64,000 nucleotides of DNA, taken from contig JACRHH010000003.1 of the NCBI GenBank assembly GCA_016212095.1, positions 1 through 64,000 on the forward strand, given 5' to 3'. Position numbers and translations under genes: made by a program. Positions 18,263 to 27,499 of the stretch are shown here, in pieces. This stretch comes from Nitrospirota bacterium. GTDB taxonomy: Bacteria; Nitrospirota; Thermodesulfovibrionia; SZUA-242. How positions within the stretch are numbered: position 1 is the first letter of the stretch; each line of letters begins with the position of its first letter. The notes beneath the pieces are model-generated. The model did no database searches and was not told the origin of the DNA. It saw nothing but the letters and a program-made list of their open reading frames with translations.

Positions 18263-20824
18263 TCACGCCTCGGCCCATTTCACCAGTCCCCCTGTGAGCG
18301 GGTTTTCGATGAGCGGGCTTTTCGGGATTATGCGCACCGAGACGCCGCGAAGGCCGCTCGATTTGCACTTGAACTCGCCGTGGAACCGGAACCTGTTGCC
18401 CGGTTCGGGATGGATATCGATCAGGCCGTTTGCCGATGCCGGAGCCAGATCGCCCTTTGACGTGATGAATCCCTCGACCACCTGCACGTCGATGTCGGAT
18501 GGATCAAGGCCGTCGATGTAAACAATAACGTCAATCGATACGCATTCGTTGATAGACGCCGATGAGCCCATTGCCACCTTGACGTCCTCGATCTTGATGC
18601 GATTCCACGCCGCTGCCAGCTTGTCCCGGTATGACGCAAGAGCCTTGGCCACGGTGAACCCGCCCTCGCTCATATGCGAGAAACGCCTTTCGGCCAATGC
18701 GTAATGCTTTTTGGCGTAGTCGATCACCATGCGGTTCGTGTTGAATACAGGGCAAAGATTTTTAAGCGAATCCTTCATCCGGCTGATCCAGCCGCGCGGC
18801 AGCCGCACTGAGCCGCGCGAATAGAAGAGCGGCACTACTTCCTTCTCAAGCAGATCGTATATCGCGTTTGCCTCCACGTCATACTGATATGCGAGGTCTT
18901 CGTACTCTTCGCCCTTGCCGATGGCCCATCCGATTCCGGGTTGGTAAGCCTCATCCCACCAGCCGTCCAGAATGCTCATGTTCAGCACCCCGTTTGCCGC
19001 CGCCTTCATGCCGCTTGTGCCGGACGCCTCGTACAGGCGTCGCGGCGTGTTCAGCCAGACGTCAACGCCCTGCACAAGATAGCGGGCGATGACAATGTCG
19101 TAGTCCTCCACGAAGACCAGCCGCTTGCGGAACTCAGGCTTTTCGGTGAATCGTACAAGCTCGCGGATAAGCTCCTTGCCGGGCGTGTCTTTCGGATGAG
19201 CTTTCCCTGAAAAAATAATCTGCACCGGCATGTCCGGGTTGTTCAGGATGGCCGCCAGACGTTCCGGGTTGCGAAGAATGAGGTCGGCTCGCTTGTAGGT
19301 GGCGAAGCGGCGCGCGAATCCGATGGTGAGGATTTCGGGGTCGAGCACCTCCTCGGCCTTCTTTATCTCGGAGCCTGGCGCGCCTCGCGAAACAAGCTGA
19401 TCCCGCAGCCTTTTCCGCGCGAACGCAACAAGGCGCTCGCGCCTGCGCTCATGCGTGCGCCAGAGCTCTTCATCCGGAATCTCCTCAACCGCGTTCCATA
19501 TGTTCAGATCCTCCGGGTTGGTGTACCAGCGGTCGCCTATGTAGCGGTAATAGAGCGAGTCCATGTCGTTGGAGATCCACGAGCGGTGATGCACTCCGTT
19601 GGTGATCGCGCCGATCGGAACCTCGTCAACCGGCAGGCCGGGCCACATCCCGCTGAATATGTTTCTTGAAACATGGCCGTGCAGCTTGCTCACTCCGTTG
19701 AACCGGTCGGAAAGATGCATCGCGAGCGCGGCCATCGAGAACCCTCCGTCCGCCGCGGTTGAGGCATCGGAGCCGAACGCCAGAAAACGCTCCATCGGGA
19801 TTCCAAGCTCGCGCGCATATTCGCGAAAATAACGCATAACCATATCAGTGGGAAACACATCGAAACCCGCCGGGACAGGGGTGTGCGTGGTAAATACATT
19901 GCTTGCCTTGGCAAGCTCGAACGCCTCGTTGAACGAAAGCCCGTCTTTCGTCATGAACTGCCTGATGCGCTCAAGCCCCAGAAACGCCGAATGCCCCTCG
20001 TTCATGTGGCAGACCGACGGGCGGATGCCTAGCGCGTCCAGCGCGCGCATTCCTCCTATGCCTACAACGATCTCCTGCTTTATTCGCATCTCGGAATCGC
20101 CGCCGTAGAGCTGATCCGTAATATCCTGATCTATCGCCGAATTTACCGGGATGTTGGTGTCGAGCAGATAGAGCCGCACGAAGCCGACATCCACGCGCCA
20201 GACCTTCGCGAAAACAGTCCGTCCGGGCATGTCAACCGTAACAACAACGTCGCAGCCGGTTTCCGTCTTCACCTCGATGACCGGCATCGCATGAAAATCG
20301 TTCTCCGGATAGCGCTCTCCCTGCCATCCGTCATAGTTAAGGTATTGCCGGAAATATCCCTTCTGATACAGAAGCCCCACGCCCACGAGCGGCAGGCCGA
20401 GATCGGAGGATGATTTCAGGTGATCTCCGGCCAGAATGCCGAGGCCGCCGGAGTATATCGGCAGCGATTCGGTTATTCCGAATTCGAGCGAGAAGTAGGC
20501 GATGACAGGGGCGGCATGTTTTCCGAAGCATCGCTCGCACCACTTCTGATCGGTCATGTACCGGTTGAACGAGGCCAATACCCGTTCCAGATGGGCGTTG
20601 AATCCAAGATCGTCTGCAAGTTCGTCCAGCCGCTCCTGCCGGATTGTGGCAAGCATCCGGACAGGATTGTGCCCGCTGTCCTCCCATAGATCGGGGTCGA
20701 TACGCCGCCAGAGCGCGATGCACTCGTGATCCCAGCACCACCACAGATTGAACGCAAGATCGCGAAGACGTTCGATCTTCGGCGGGATCCTGGGAATGAC
20801 CTTGAAGACCTTAACGGGTTTCAT
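18263..20824 (-). CDS. glgP: Alpha-glucan (glycogen) phosphorylase
   Basis: An 853-residue protein of the bacterial short alpha-glucan phosphorylase type (TIGR02094-like). The N-terminus (LAFNLWWCWDHE) and the YSGGLGILAGDH motif are typical, and the pyridoxal-phosphate lysine lies in EASGTSGMKAAANG. It releases glucose-1-phosphate from alpha-1,4-glucans. The extra residues 740-850 form a carbohydrate-binding-like C-terminal beta domain often seen in this subtype. An AGGAG site lies 7 bases before the ATG. No other glycogen gene is adjacent. Confidence 0.96.
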   Translation of the reverse strand: MKPVKVFKVIPRIPPKIERLRDLAFNLWWCWDHECIALWRRIDPDLWEDSGHNPVRMLATIRQERLDELADDLGFNAHLERVLASFNRYMTDQKWCERCFGKHAAPVIAYFSLEFGITESLPIYSGGLGILAGDHLKSSSDLGLPLVGVGLLYQKGYFRQYLNYDGWQGERYPENDFHAMPVIEVKTETGCDVVVTVDMPGRTVFAKVWRVDVGFVRLYLLDTNIPVNSAIDQDITDQLYGGDSEMRIKQEIVVGIGGMRALDALGIRPSVCHMNEGHSAFLGLERIRQFMTKDGLSFNEAFELAKASNVFTTHTPVPAGFDVFPTDMVMRYFREYARELGIPMERFLAFGSDASTAADGGFSMAALAMHLSDRFNGVSKLHGHVSRNIFSGMWPGLPVDEVPIGAITNGVHHRSWISNDMDSLYYRYIGDRWYTNPEDLNIWNAVEEIPDEELWRTHERRRERLVAFARKRLRDQLVSRGAPGSEIKKAEEVLDPEILTIGFARRFATYKRADLILRNPERLAAILNNPDMPVQIIFSGKAHPKDTPGKELIRELVRFTEKPEFRKRLVFVEDYDIVIARYLVQGVDVWLNTPRRLYEASGTSGMKAAANGVLNMSILDGWWDEAYQPGIGWAIGKGEEYEDLAYQYDVEANAIYDLLEKEVVPLFYSRGSVRLPRGWISRMKDSLKNLCPVFNTNRMVIDYAKKHYALAERRFSHMSEGGFTVAKALASYRDKLAAAWNRIKIEDVKVAMGSSASINECVSIDVIVYIDGLDPSDIDVQVVEGFITSKGDLAPASANGLIDIHPEPGNRFRFHGEFKCKSSGLRGVSVRIIPKSPLIENPLTGGLVKWAEA

Positions 20825-20938
20825 GCCGGACTCCTTCCGGTATTACAGGCTTTATCCGTCAATACGGATATTTTTTGTGATGATTAACACATCGCCTGTA
20901 CTTATCGGAAAAAACGTAATTTATTTAAACCGGACAAT

Positions 20939-23074
20939 TCAATCACCAGCTTGGACAGCGATCGTGGCAGTGGCGGTTGCGCCGGTCGAGTCGGAAACGG
21001 TTATCGTGACGGTTCCGCCCTCGTTGCAATAATCGTAGGTAGAGTCGTCCCAGAACGCCTTTGTGTCGTCATCGCCGTAATTGGAAACGAAAGACCCCAT
21101 GCCATCGCTCGACCATTCATATGGCGGCGAACCTCCCGCTGCCGTGAAAACCGCCTGCCTGCCCTCGCCGGTTCCGCCGCAGCCGGTAAGCGCGGCTGTA
21201 TCGGGCGACAATGACAGCGTTTCCGCCGGGGCAACGCTGACGGTTCGCTCGATCGCGTTGAATATCTTGATAAAGCCGGGGAACGCGGCCTGGCTCCATC
21301 TTGTGGAATCAGCCGGAACCTTTATCTTCAGCGTTGCCGAATTCCTGAAATCCCTTATCGGTATCTGGTTTTTAAGCACGCCGCCTGCGTCGTCTTCCCA
21401 CTGGCCGAAATAGACATGCGCGATTTCGGTGTCGTGCTCATCGAGCAGATAGAACTCAACCGGATACCAGGCCGGATCGCCTTCAACCGGTGACGGGGAT
21501 GCGAGATGCGGCACGCTGTCAGGAGCGAAATGCATTATCTCAAGCACCGGATTCTGGAGGTTTTTAACCACTTCCGGAAGGCTGAATACAAGTTCGCCAT
21601 CCTGTCCGTATGGTTCATTCGTCGGATCGGCAAGCCAGTGCGGCGCATCGTAGCCTATGTTGTCCCTGAACATGCCGTTTACCGGATAACCACCTTCCAC
21701 CTCGCCGGAAAGGGATGTAAGGAAGTAACCGAATTTGCCTGAATGGCTCACGTGGTTTGCGCCTGTCGGCGTGATGTCGAGCATGATGCTTCCGCCGGAT
21801 GTTGCCGCTGCATCGTAAACCTTCACAAACGGGTTCAGGAACGTGCTGCAATCCATTGAAAGATAGAACGAGTCAACTGTTTTGTAATCAGTGACATCCA
21901 CTATGAATGTCTGGCCCATCTCCTCGTCGTCGTCATCATCGGAATAATAACGCCCGATCATATCCTCGTTGGATGTGTACAGCGAGAGTTCCATCTGACT
22001 GTCTTCCTCGCGTCCGAAATTGAATTCCAGCACCGGCCTTGTCATCGATGAGATCGCATCGGAGAGCGAGAACTCAATGTATCCGCATGTCGCGAAGTTG
22101 GCGGGTTCCGTGATGCAATCCGTTCCGCCGCCCCAGTAGGATGTCTGAGCATTGGATGAAATTACGCGGCTGCCTCCTTCACGCAGGTCGGCGATGAAGA
22201 CGCCGGATTCGTTCGCGGCTTCTATCTTGTAGAAACCGGCATACGCGTTCAACCGGACGGACGAGACAGTTTTAAGTGTCAGGGATTCAGGTGTGTGATT
22301 TTCGGTGAAAACCGGAGAAAGATCGATCTGCCATGTGTAAGTCTGGTTTTCATCGACGTCGCCTACCAAATCGCTTGCGCCCACGAGATTGCCGATGTCA
22401 TCCTCTATGCTGAATTTCGCAAGATGGCCGTCCATGTAATTGACTTGCAGCTCAAGAAGCACGCCTGCCTGCCTGAACCTTTGCGGTATCGCGATCGTGA
22501 ATGCGCTGTCGGCGGGCAGAAGAACCAGCCCCTTGCCGTCGCCTGATGCCGACGGAAACAACCCGCGCGCGGGCGAGCTGTCGCCGAACACGCCGCTCAT
22601 CGCATATGCGGCGCTTGCGGAATTGATGAGGCCGCCGATGTGGTATATCCCGGAATCGGGCTGCCGCCACTGCATTTCTATGGTGACATCCTTCGGACTG
22701 CCGTCAAGGTCGGCAAGCTTCTCTCCGGAGAAAAGAAGCGTGCCGATGCCGTCGTATGCCCTCGCCTCGAAGCGGCGCGCGGCGCCGATCGGGATCTCGA
22801 ATGCCTCGCTTATCTCCACTCCGCCTGAAACGACAGTTTCGCGCGTGATTTCGATCATGTCCGTTGCGCTGATCGAGAAAACCATTTTCGCGACATCGGA
22901 CGGAATAGACGCCGCCCGAACCGACCGGTTTGCGTCTGCCGCCGGTTGTCCGTTTGTAACGGCTATTGTCACTCTCGAAGTTCCGCCAACCGGTTCACTG
23001 GCCGGGCCACGGCTGCATGAGATCAGGATGAACAGTCCGGCAACAAGAATTACAACCGCAGACAGTTTTTTCAT
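20939..23074 (-). CDS. Large secreted lipoprotein, function unknown
   Basis: A 711-residue protein with a lipoprotein signal peptide ending in a lipobox-like FILISC (Cys near residue 20). The first 150 residues resemble Ig-like surface modules (TSRVTIAVTNGQPA). The middle is beta-rich with repeated blocks such as LEFNFGREEDSQM and LEIMHFAPDSVPH. The last 85 residues form a bacterial Ig/PKD-like domain (GGSPPYEWSS onward). It is probably anchored in a membrane facing the periplasm or outside. A GGGGAG site lies 8 bases before the ATG. I do not recognise an enzyme or binding activity. Confidence 0.8.
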   Translation of the reverse strand: MKKLSAVVILVAGLFILISCSRGPASEPVGGTSRVTIAVTNGQPAADANRSVRAASIPSDVAKMVFSISATDMIEITRETVVSGGVEISEAFEIPIGAARRFEARAYDGIGTLLFSGEKLADLDGSPKDVTIEMQWRQPDSGIYHIGGLINSASAAYAMSGVFGDSSPARGLFPSASGDGKGLVLLPADSAFTIAIPQRFRQAGVLLELQVNYMDGHLAKFSIEDDIGNLVGASDLVGDVDENQTYTWQIDLSPVFTENHTPESLTLKTVSSVRLNAYAGFYKIEAANESGVFIADLREGGSRVISSNAQTSYWGGGTDCITEPANFATCGYIEFSLSDAISSMTRPVLEFNFGREEDSQMELSLYTSNEDMIGRYYSDDDDDEEMGQTFIVDVTDYKTVDSFYLSMDCSTFLNPFVKVYDAAATSGGSIMLDITPTGANHVSHSGKFGYFLTSLSGEVEGGYPVNGMFRDNIGYDAPHWLADPTNEPYGQDGELVFSLPEVVKNLQNPVLEIMHFAPDSVPHLASPSPVEGDPAWYPVEFYLLDEHDTEIAHVYFGQWEDDAGGVLKNQIPIRDFRNSATLKIKVPADSTRWSQAAFPGFIKIFNAIERTVSVAPAETLSLSPDTAALTGCGGTGEGRQAVFTAAGGSPPYEWSSDGMGSFVSNYGDDDTKAFWDDSTYDYCNEGGTVTITVSDSTGATATATIAVQAGD

Positions 23075-23203
23075 TGGATGCTCCCCGGCAAGATTATTAA
23101 ACCGGGCAGAACATGCACGGTCAATAAGTTATTTTACAGTAGTTGCGAATACATGCAAGGGTAGATGGCCGCAGGCAGGAGTGGGGCTGGAATTTATGCG
23201 TAC

Positions 23204-23983
23204 CTACGGGAAAATAGCGGAGAACCCCATCCTTGCCGCCGCTATTGCTATCACAACCGCAAGCGACTTCCTCAGATACACAGCCGGAACACGGCGGCTG
23301 GCCATGCCGCCAAGCTGGGCTGCGGGCATCGCGGCAACCGCAAGCGGAATTGCCAGATGCCACTCTATCTGACCGGTGGCAGCCTTGCCGATAACTCCGG
23401 CAAGCGACGACATGAACACAATCGCAAGGTTGCTTCCGATGGCTATGCGCGTGGGGATTTTCACGAACGCGATCATCAGCGGAATGAGGATGAACGATCC
23501 GCCCTGGCCCACCAGTCCGCCCAGCAGCCCGACAAACGCCGAAACTGAAACCGCGCGGAACCGGCTGTATCTCACGGCTGAGGCGTCTGCGCTGTCGCCC
23601 TCGTCGTCAACCGGTTTCAGCACCAGCACCGCAGCGGCAAACGCAAGCCCGGCCAGCACTGCAAGGAGCGCCCTGTTGGAAAAGAAATGCGACCCTGCAG
23701 AACCGATCAGCGCGGCGATGAAGATACTCGCGCCCATTAGCACGGCAAGGCTGTCGGAAACGAAGCGGAAACGCCTGTGGGCGATCATGCCGGAGAGGCA
23801 ACTGACCAGCCCCTGCATTATCGTAAGCCCGGCCACCACCTTTACGGACAGGGGGGCAAAGCCGAAAATCTGCGGCGTGTAAAGAAGAAGCGGGGCCATG
23901 ACAATGCCGCCGCCTATGCCCAGAAGCCCGGACATGAAACCGGCGGCAAGGCCAAGCCCCGCCATCAGGACGATAATGTCCAT
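23204..23983 (-). CDS. TauE/SafE family anion permease
   Basis: A 259-residue protein with eight or so membrane helices and the duplicated family motif (GLGLAAGFMSGLLGIGGG near the N-terminus; GLLGGLVGQGGSFILIP in the second half). The family exports or imports sulfite, sulfonates and other organosulfur or small anions. It starts 28 bases after selD on the same strand, so the two are probably co-transcribed. A selenium or sulfur oxyanion is therefore a possible substrate, but that rests only on position. Confidence 0.9.
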   Translation of the reverse strand: MDIIVLMAGLGLAAGFMSGLLGIGGGIVMAPLLLYTPQIFGFAPLSVKVVAGLTIMQGLVSCLSGMIAHRRFRFVSDSLAVLMGASIFIAALIGSAGSHFFSNRALLAVLAGLAFAAAVLVLKPVDDEGDSADASAVRYSRFRAVSVSAFVGLLGGLVGQGGSFILIPLMIAFVKIPTRIAIGSNLAIVFMSSLAGVIGKAATGQIEWHLAIPLAVAAMPAAQLGGMASRRVPAVYLRKSLAVVIAIAAARMGFSAIFP

Positions 23984-24010
23984 TGCAGATACGTGCTGGA
24001 GTCCGGCGAA

Positions 24011-25051
24011 TCAGGCCACGATAACAGCCGGCTTGCCCGCCTCGACCACGCCGATGCGCGACGCCGAAACACCTCGCGACGAAAGCGTTGCCATCAGCGC
24101 GTCCGCCTCGGCTTCCGGCAGCGCAAGCAGGAGCCCGCCGGATGTCTGCGGATCCACAAGCAGTTCCGCTTCCTCCGCTGAAAGCTTCGCGCGGATTTCG
24201 AGCGCGTCGCCAAGCATCGCGCGGTTCTTGGGATTGTTGCCGGTTGATACGCCTTTCCGGTACATCTCAAGCGCGCCGGGATAGATTGGAACCGCTCCGA
24301 AATTCAGCACGATCCGCGTTCCGCTTCCGGCGGCCATCTCGAAGGCATGACCGGCAAGGCCGAAGCCCGTAACATCGGTGCATGAATGGAGGTCAAATGC
24401 AAGTGCCGCCTCCATCGCCGCCTTGTTCAGCGCGGCAACCGTGGGCAGAACGTCGCGTTCGACCCCGGCGTATGGAATCTTTCCGGCGCGAAGCGCATTG
24501 AAAATAACGCCTGTGCCGATTGGCTTGGTCAGAATCAGCGCGTCGCCTGGCCGCGCGGCGGCGTTGGTGATGATATGTTCCGGATGCACAACGCCACTTA
24601 CCGACAGGCCGTACTTCGGCTCGTCATCGTCAATCGTGTGGCCACCCACAAGCACAGCGCCCGCCTCGACAACCTTGTCGTGGCCTCCGCGAAGTATGTC
24701 GCGAAGCACGCCCATGTCTAGATGCTTGGACGGAAACATAACAACGTTCAGCGCGGTTAGCGGCCTGCCGCCCATAGAATAGACGTCGGAGATTGAATTG
24801 GCCGCAGAGATCTGCCCGAACCAGTACGGATCGTCAACCGGCGGCGTGATGAAATCCACGGTGTTTATCATCGCGATTTCGTCCGTGAGGCGGTAAACCG
24901 CCGCGTCGTCGCTGGTTTCTATTCCGACAAGCAGGTTCGGATCGTTCGGGGCCGCAAGCCCCGCAAGTGCGCCCGACAAGTCCGCCGGGCCTATCTTTGC
25001 CGCTCAGCCGCAGGTTTTTGCAAGGCGGGTAAGCGTCTTTTTTGCAAACAT
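24011..25051 (-). CDS. selD: Selenophosphate synthetase, itself a selenoprotein (UGA = Sec16)
   Basis: SelD uses ATP and selenide to make selenophosphate, the selenium donor for Sec-tRNA. The gene reads through an in-frame TGA at 25004-25006: the ATG at 25049-25051 has an AAGGAG site 7 bases upstream and encodes MFAKKTLTRLAKTCG, then UGA, then AAKIGPADLSG joined to the SelD body. Sec16 and Lys19 match the spacing of the catalytic Cys17 and Lys20 of E. coli SelD. The remainder has the glycine-rich ATP-binding and DVTGFGLAGH motifs. Total 346 residues, normal for SelD. Ordinary calling would start at residue 25 or later and lose the catalytic residues. Confidence 0.93.
24971..25006 (-). promoter_or_regulatory. 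SECIS-like hairpin and UGA in selD
   Basis: On the minus strand the UGA (25006-25004) is followed after 13 bases by a 7-bp stem (gcccggc / gtcgggc with one G-U pair) closing a 6-base loop ggactt. The distance from UGA to loop (20 bases) and the G-rich loop start fit bacterial SECIS elements, which bind SelB. Confidence 0.75.
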
Positions 25052-25125
25052 GGCGTATCTCCTTAAGTATGTGGCGGTGTCTATTGGTTAATGATATTGG
25101 ATAGATAATCTCTGTTGCAATGGCA

Positions 25126-26352
25126 TCAAAATTCGTACCGCGCCTGAATGTAGATATTGTCGTCCTTGTCCATCTGTCCGAATCGGCTCCATTCATGGCC
25201 GCCGCCGAAGATGTTTCCGCCAAGCGCCCCCCAGACATGATCGGTGAAGTTGTATTTAGCTTCCGGATTCAGCAGATAGTCGCCACCGGAAAGGCTGTAA
25301 AAGGCAAAAAACGATAACCGCAGCGTCTGGTGCATGAGAAATTGAGTCGCCCGCGCCGAGGCAAGCTGATTGAGCTTCTTTTCGGCGGGAAAACCTGATG
25401 GCAGGTTTTTATCGTATTCGGCATGATCGATCATGTATTCCGTGTAGTACTGTGCGCCCAGCGTAAAGTCTTCCCAAAACTGGCGCTGGTAGCCAACAAG
25501 AAATCTCGCTTGCGAATTTGGAATCATCGGGTCGCTTCCATCGCTGTCGTCGCACGAATTGTAGTAACCGGCCTCCAAATTGACCACGCCATCCAGCGCG
25601 CTTCCCTGAATGCTTGCGCCGTAAACCGAAAGGGCCGGATATGTCAAAGTGATCCGCGACGGCGCCGCCGGATTGTCCGGAATCATGGCGGGTTGCCTCC
25701 AAAAGCCGCGATAGAAATACGCGGATGCGTCGAAACCGCCGATGTTGCGATAAATTCGCAATGCTATCTCAGGTTTTTTAGTGCCGGACGCCGGGTTTTC
25801 CCTGCTTCTGTCCGTAACGCCGGGCATCGGGTCGTACAGATGAAACCTTGCGCCGTCCGGATAGTTGTCCTGCTCGAACTCAGGAACAAGCACCAGATCG
25901 AATGATGCGAAGGATGGATAGAGGCCGATCTTCACGCCGTCAATTCCAGCCTTGAAATACTCCATCGGGCGGCCTGAAAAAAAAGCGGCGTAATCCTTTG
26001 GAAATACGTCGTTTATGAATACAAGATCGCCGGTTCCCCATGTGATCACCTGGCGTCCCACGCGCAAGTCCCACATGTCGGCAGAGTAGTTTGCGTAAGC
26101 CTCACGAAGCTCGATGTCGGCATTTTCACCGGCGTGTTCCCAGGCGGCATCGGTCTTCAGGAACAGACCAAACGGCCCGGATGCGGCGTCGATCCGGAGC
26201 TGAAACCGTTCTTCCGCCGATTTGAAATCGCCGCCGTCGGGGTTGGACGATGTTCCAAGGGCATAGCCGCCCTGGGCGAAGCCGCCGATCGAGACATCAG
26301 CCCACGCAGCGCTGCTTGACAGCAGGAAGAGAAGAGGGATAACATGAGCCAT
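25126..26352 (-). CDS. Outer-membrane beta-barrel (porin-like, DUF1302-like)
   Basis: A 408-residue exported protein with a signal peptide (PLLFLLSSSAAWA) followed by alternating beta-strands rich in aromatic residues. Typical pieces are ELREAYANYSADMWDLRVGRQ and GTGDLVFINDVFPKDY, and it ends in the outer-membrane-like YIQARYEF with a C-terminal Phe. It lies downstream of a LolA-like and an MMPL/RND gene on the same strand, a combination seen in envelope lipid-handling loci; the repeat-containing plus-strand gene lies between. The ATG at 26352 gives a short signal peptide lacking positive charge, so the true start may lie upstream (for example the MKVNGSARY site), overlapping that gene. Confidence 0.75.
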   Translation of the reverse strand: MAHVIPLLFLLSSSAAWADVSIGGFAQGGYALGTSSNPDGGDFKSAEERFQLRIDAASGPFGLFLKTDAAWEHAGENADIELREAYANYSADMWDLRVGRQVITWGTGDLVFINDVFPKDYAAFFSGRPMEYFKAGIDGVKIGLYPSFASFDLVLVPEFEQDNYPDGARFHLYDPMPGVTDRSRENPASGTKKPEIALRIYRNIGGFDASAYFYRGFWRQPAMIPDNPAAPSRITLTYPALSVYGASIQGSALDGVVNLEAGYYNSCDDSDGSDPMIPNSQARFLVGYQRQFWEDFTLGAQYYTEYMIDHAEYDKNLPSGFPAEKKLNQLASARATQFLMHQTLRLSFFAFYSLSGGDYLLNPEAKYNFTDHVWGALGGNIFGGGHEWSRFGQMDKDDNIYIQARYEF

Positions 26353-26695
26353 GTCGCCGCAAGTGGAAAAACAGGAAGAAGTTATATATCGGGCCGATCC
26401 GTTCACTTTCATCTTCAGGGAACTCGATCTGATCCATAACGAGATTCGCGAGATCAAGTCGGAAATCGCCGGAATACACCACCGCATGGACTTAATGAAC
26501 GACAGCATCAACAAGCGCTTCGAGGTGATGAGCGACAGCATCAACAAGCGCTTCGACACAATGAACGACAGCATCAACAAGCGCTTCGACACAATGAACG
26601 ACAGCATCAACAAGCGCTTCGACCGGTTATATCTCGTTGTCATTCTTAACCTTGTCGGCATGGTTTCGTTCCTGATAAAGAGCTTCTTCTTTTAG
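26351..26695 (+). CDS. Small coiled-coil protein with 11-residue repeats and C-terminal membrane anchor
   Basis: A 114-residue protein. Residues 20-48 are helical (HNEIREIKSEIAGIHHRMD), followed by four tandem copies of MNDSINKRFDT (11 residues, a hendecad coiled-coil spacing) at 49-92. A hydrophobic segment (LYLVVILNLVGMVSFLIKSFFF region) ends the protein. It would form a membrane-tethered coiled coil, like small DUF1640-type proteins, but I recognise no named family. Its start codon overlaps the start of the beta-barrel gene on the other strand. The repeats are exact enough in DNA to be recent. Confidence 0.65.
   Translation: MSPQVEKQEEVIYRADPFTFIFRELDLIHNEIREIKSEIAGIHHRMDLMNDSINKRFEVMSDSINKRFDTMNDSINKRFDTMNDSINKRFDRLYLVVILNLVGMVSFLIKSFFF
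26495..26626 (+). repeat. Four tandem 33-bp repeats in a coiled-coil gene
   Basis: Units begin at 26495, 26528, 26561 and 26594. Each reads atgaacgacagcatcaacaa followed by gcgcttcga and a variable codon. Copies 3 and 4 are nearly identical, copies 1 and 2 differ at a few bases. The unit keeps the frame, so copy number can vary the coiled-coil length. Confidence 0.97.
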
Positions 26696-26698
26696 GCC

Positions 26699-27499
26699 TC
26701 ATTCCACCCATTTGGCCGGGGGCTGCCTGAGGTAGCGTTCGGCAAACAGCCCGTCCTCAACCCCGATGCCATAATCAGCCTTGATATAAGCCGCCTCGCT
26801 CGAATGACCGCTCTGGAGGTTTTTGATCGATCTTTTCGTAACCGTCGGAAATCCTTTGATATTTTTCACCTCGTCGGCGCTGAATACCTTGAAAAGCTCG
26901 CCCCTTTTGTCGTAATACTCTTCCTTTAGCGGCAATTTTGTCGATTTGTCGATCCACGAAAGCTTGTGTCCGTAATCGGTGTCAGTCCCTTTCGGCGCGC
27001 TTTTTATCACATGGCAGTCTGCCGCGCCGATTCGTTCGTCCTTCACGATGGAGTGATTGTCGTCTTCGATGTCCCTGCCGGAGATGTCCTCATAGGTGAA
27101 ATCCGAGCCGACGAAGCTCGACCGCCTGTCCTGCGCCGCTATTCGGCGCACCATGTTCAGCGCCGGGATGAAGAGCCACCTGTCGTCGTCTTTGCGGGGG
27201 TATTTGTTCACCAGAAATGCCATGCCCTTCACGTCGGCTGGCTGGTGGAAATAGATGAAATATTTCTGGTTGACGCCCGGCTCGCCGAAGTTCTTGCGGA
27301 TCATCGAAAGCTCGCGCACGCGTTCCCGCCCGCCCTTGTCGATAAGCTTCATCATCACGCGGGCCTTGAAGTCCGCGCCGCCGTAGAGAAACGCGGCCTG
27401 CGACTGCTTCATGATCTCGTCGGCGGATGCCGCGAATGCGCGCGCCGGAATTACGATGGACAATAATGCGGCAAGTAAAAACATGGCTGATTGTTTCAT
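26699..27499 (-). CDS. LolA-like outer-membrane lipoprotein-sorting family protein
   Basis: A 266-residue exported protein: signal peptide ending ARAFAA, then a LolA-like convex beta-sheet fold. Typical stretches are DFKARVMMKLIDKGG, YFIYFHQPADVKGMAFLV and RWLFIPALNMVRRI. These PF17131-type proteins often sit beside MMPL/RND transporters and are thought to carry lipid or lipoprotein across the periplasm. It overlaps the stop of the MMPL gene (ATGA), so the two are translationally coupled. The cargo is unknown. Confidence 0.85.
   Translation of the reverse strand: MKQSAMFLLAALLSIVIPARAFAASADEIMKQSQAAFLYGGADFKARVMMKLIDKGGRERVRELSMIRKNFGEPGVNQKYFIYFHQPADVKGMAFLVNKYPRKDDDRWLFIPALNMVRRIAAQDRRSSFVGSDFTYEDISGRDIEDDNHSIVKDERIGAADCHVIKSAPKGTDTDYGHKLSWIDKSTKLPLKEEYYDKRGELFKVFSADEVKNIKGFPTVTKRSIKNLQSGHSSEAAYIKADYGIGVEDGLFAERYLRQPPAKWVE

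Noticed and set aside
20853-20876. A tatccgt/acggata hairpin followed by six T on the plus strand.
   Set aside because: No plus-strand gene ends there, and on the minus strand the hairpin lacks a T-run. Probably chance.
26353-26661. The minus-strand frame extends the beta-barrel gene with SKRLLMLSFI repeats.
   Set aside because: These repeats are only the reverse strand of the 33-bp coiled-coil repeats; no signal peptide would fit ahead of them.
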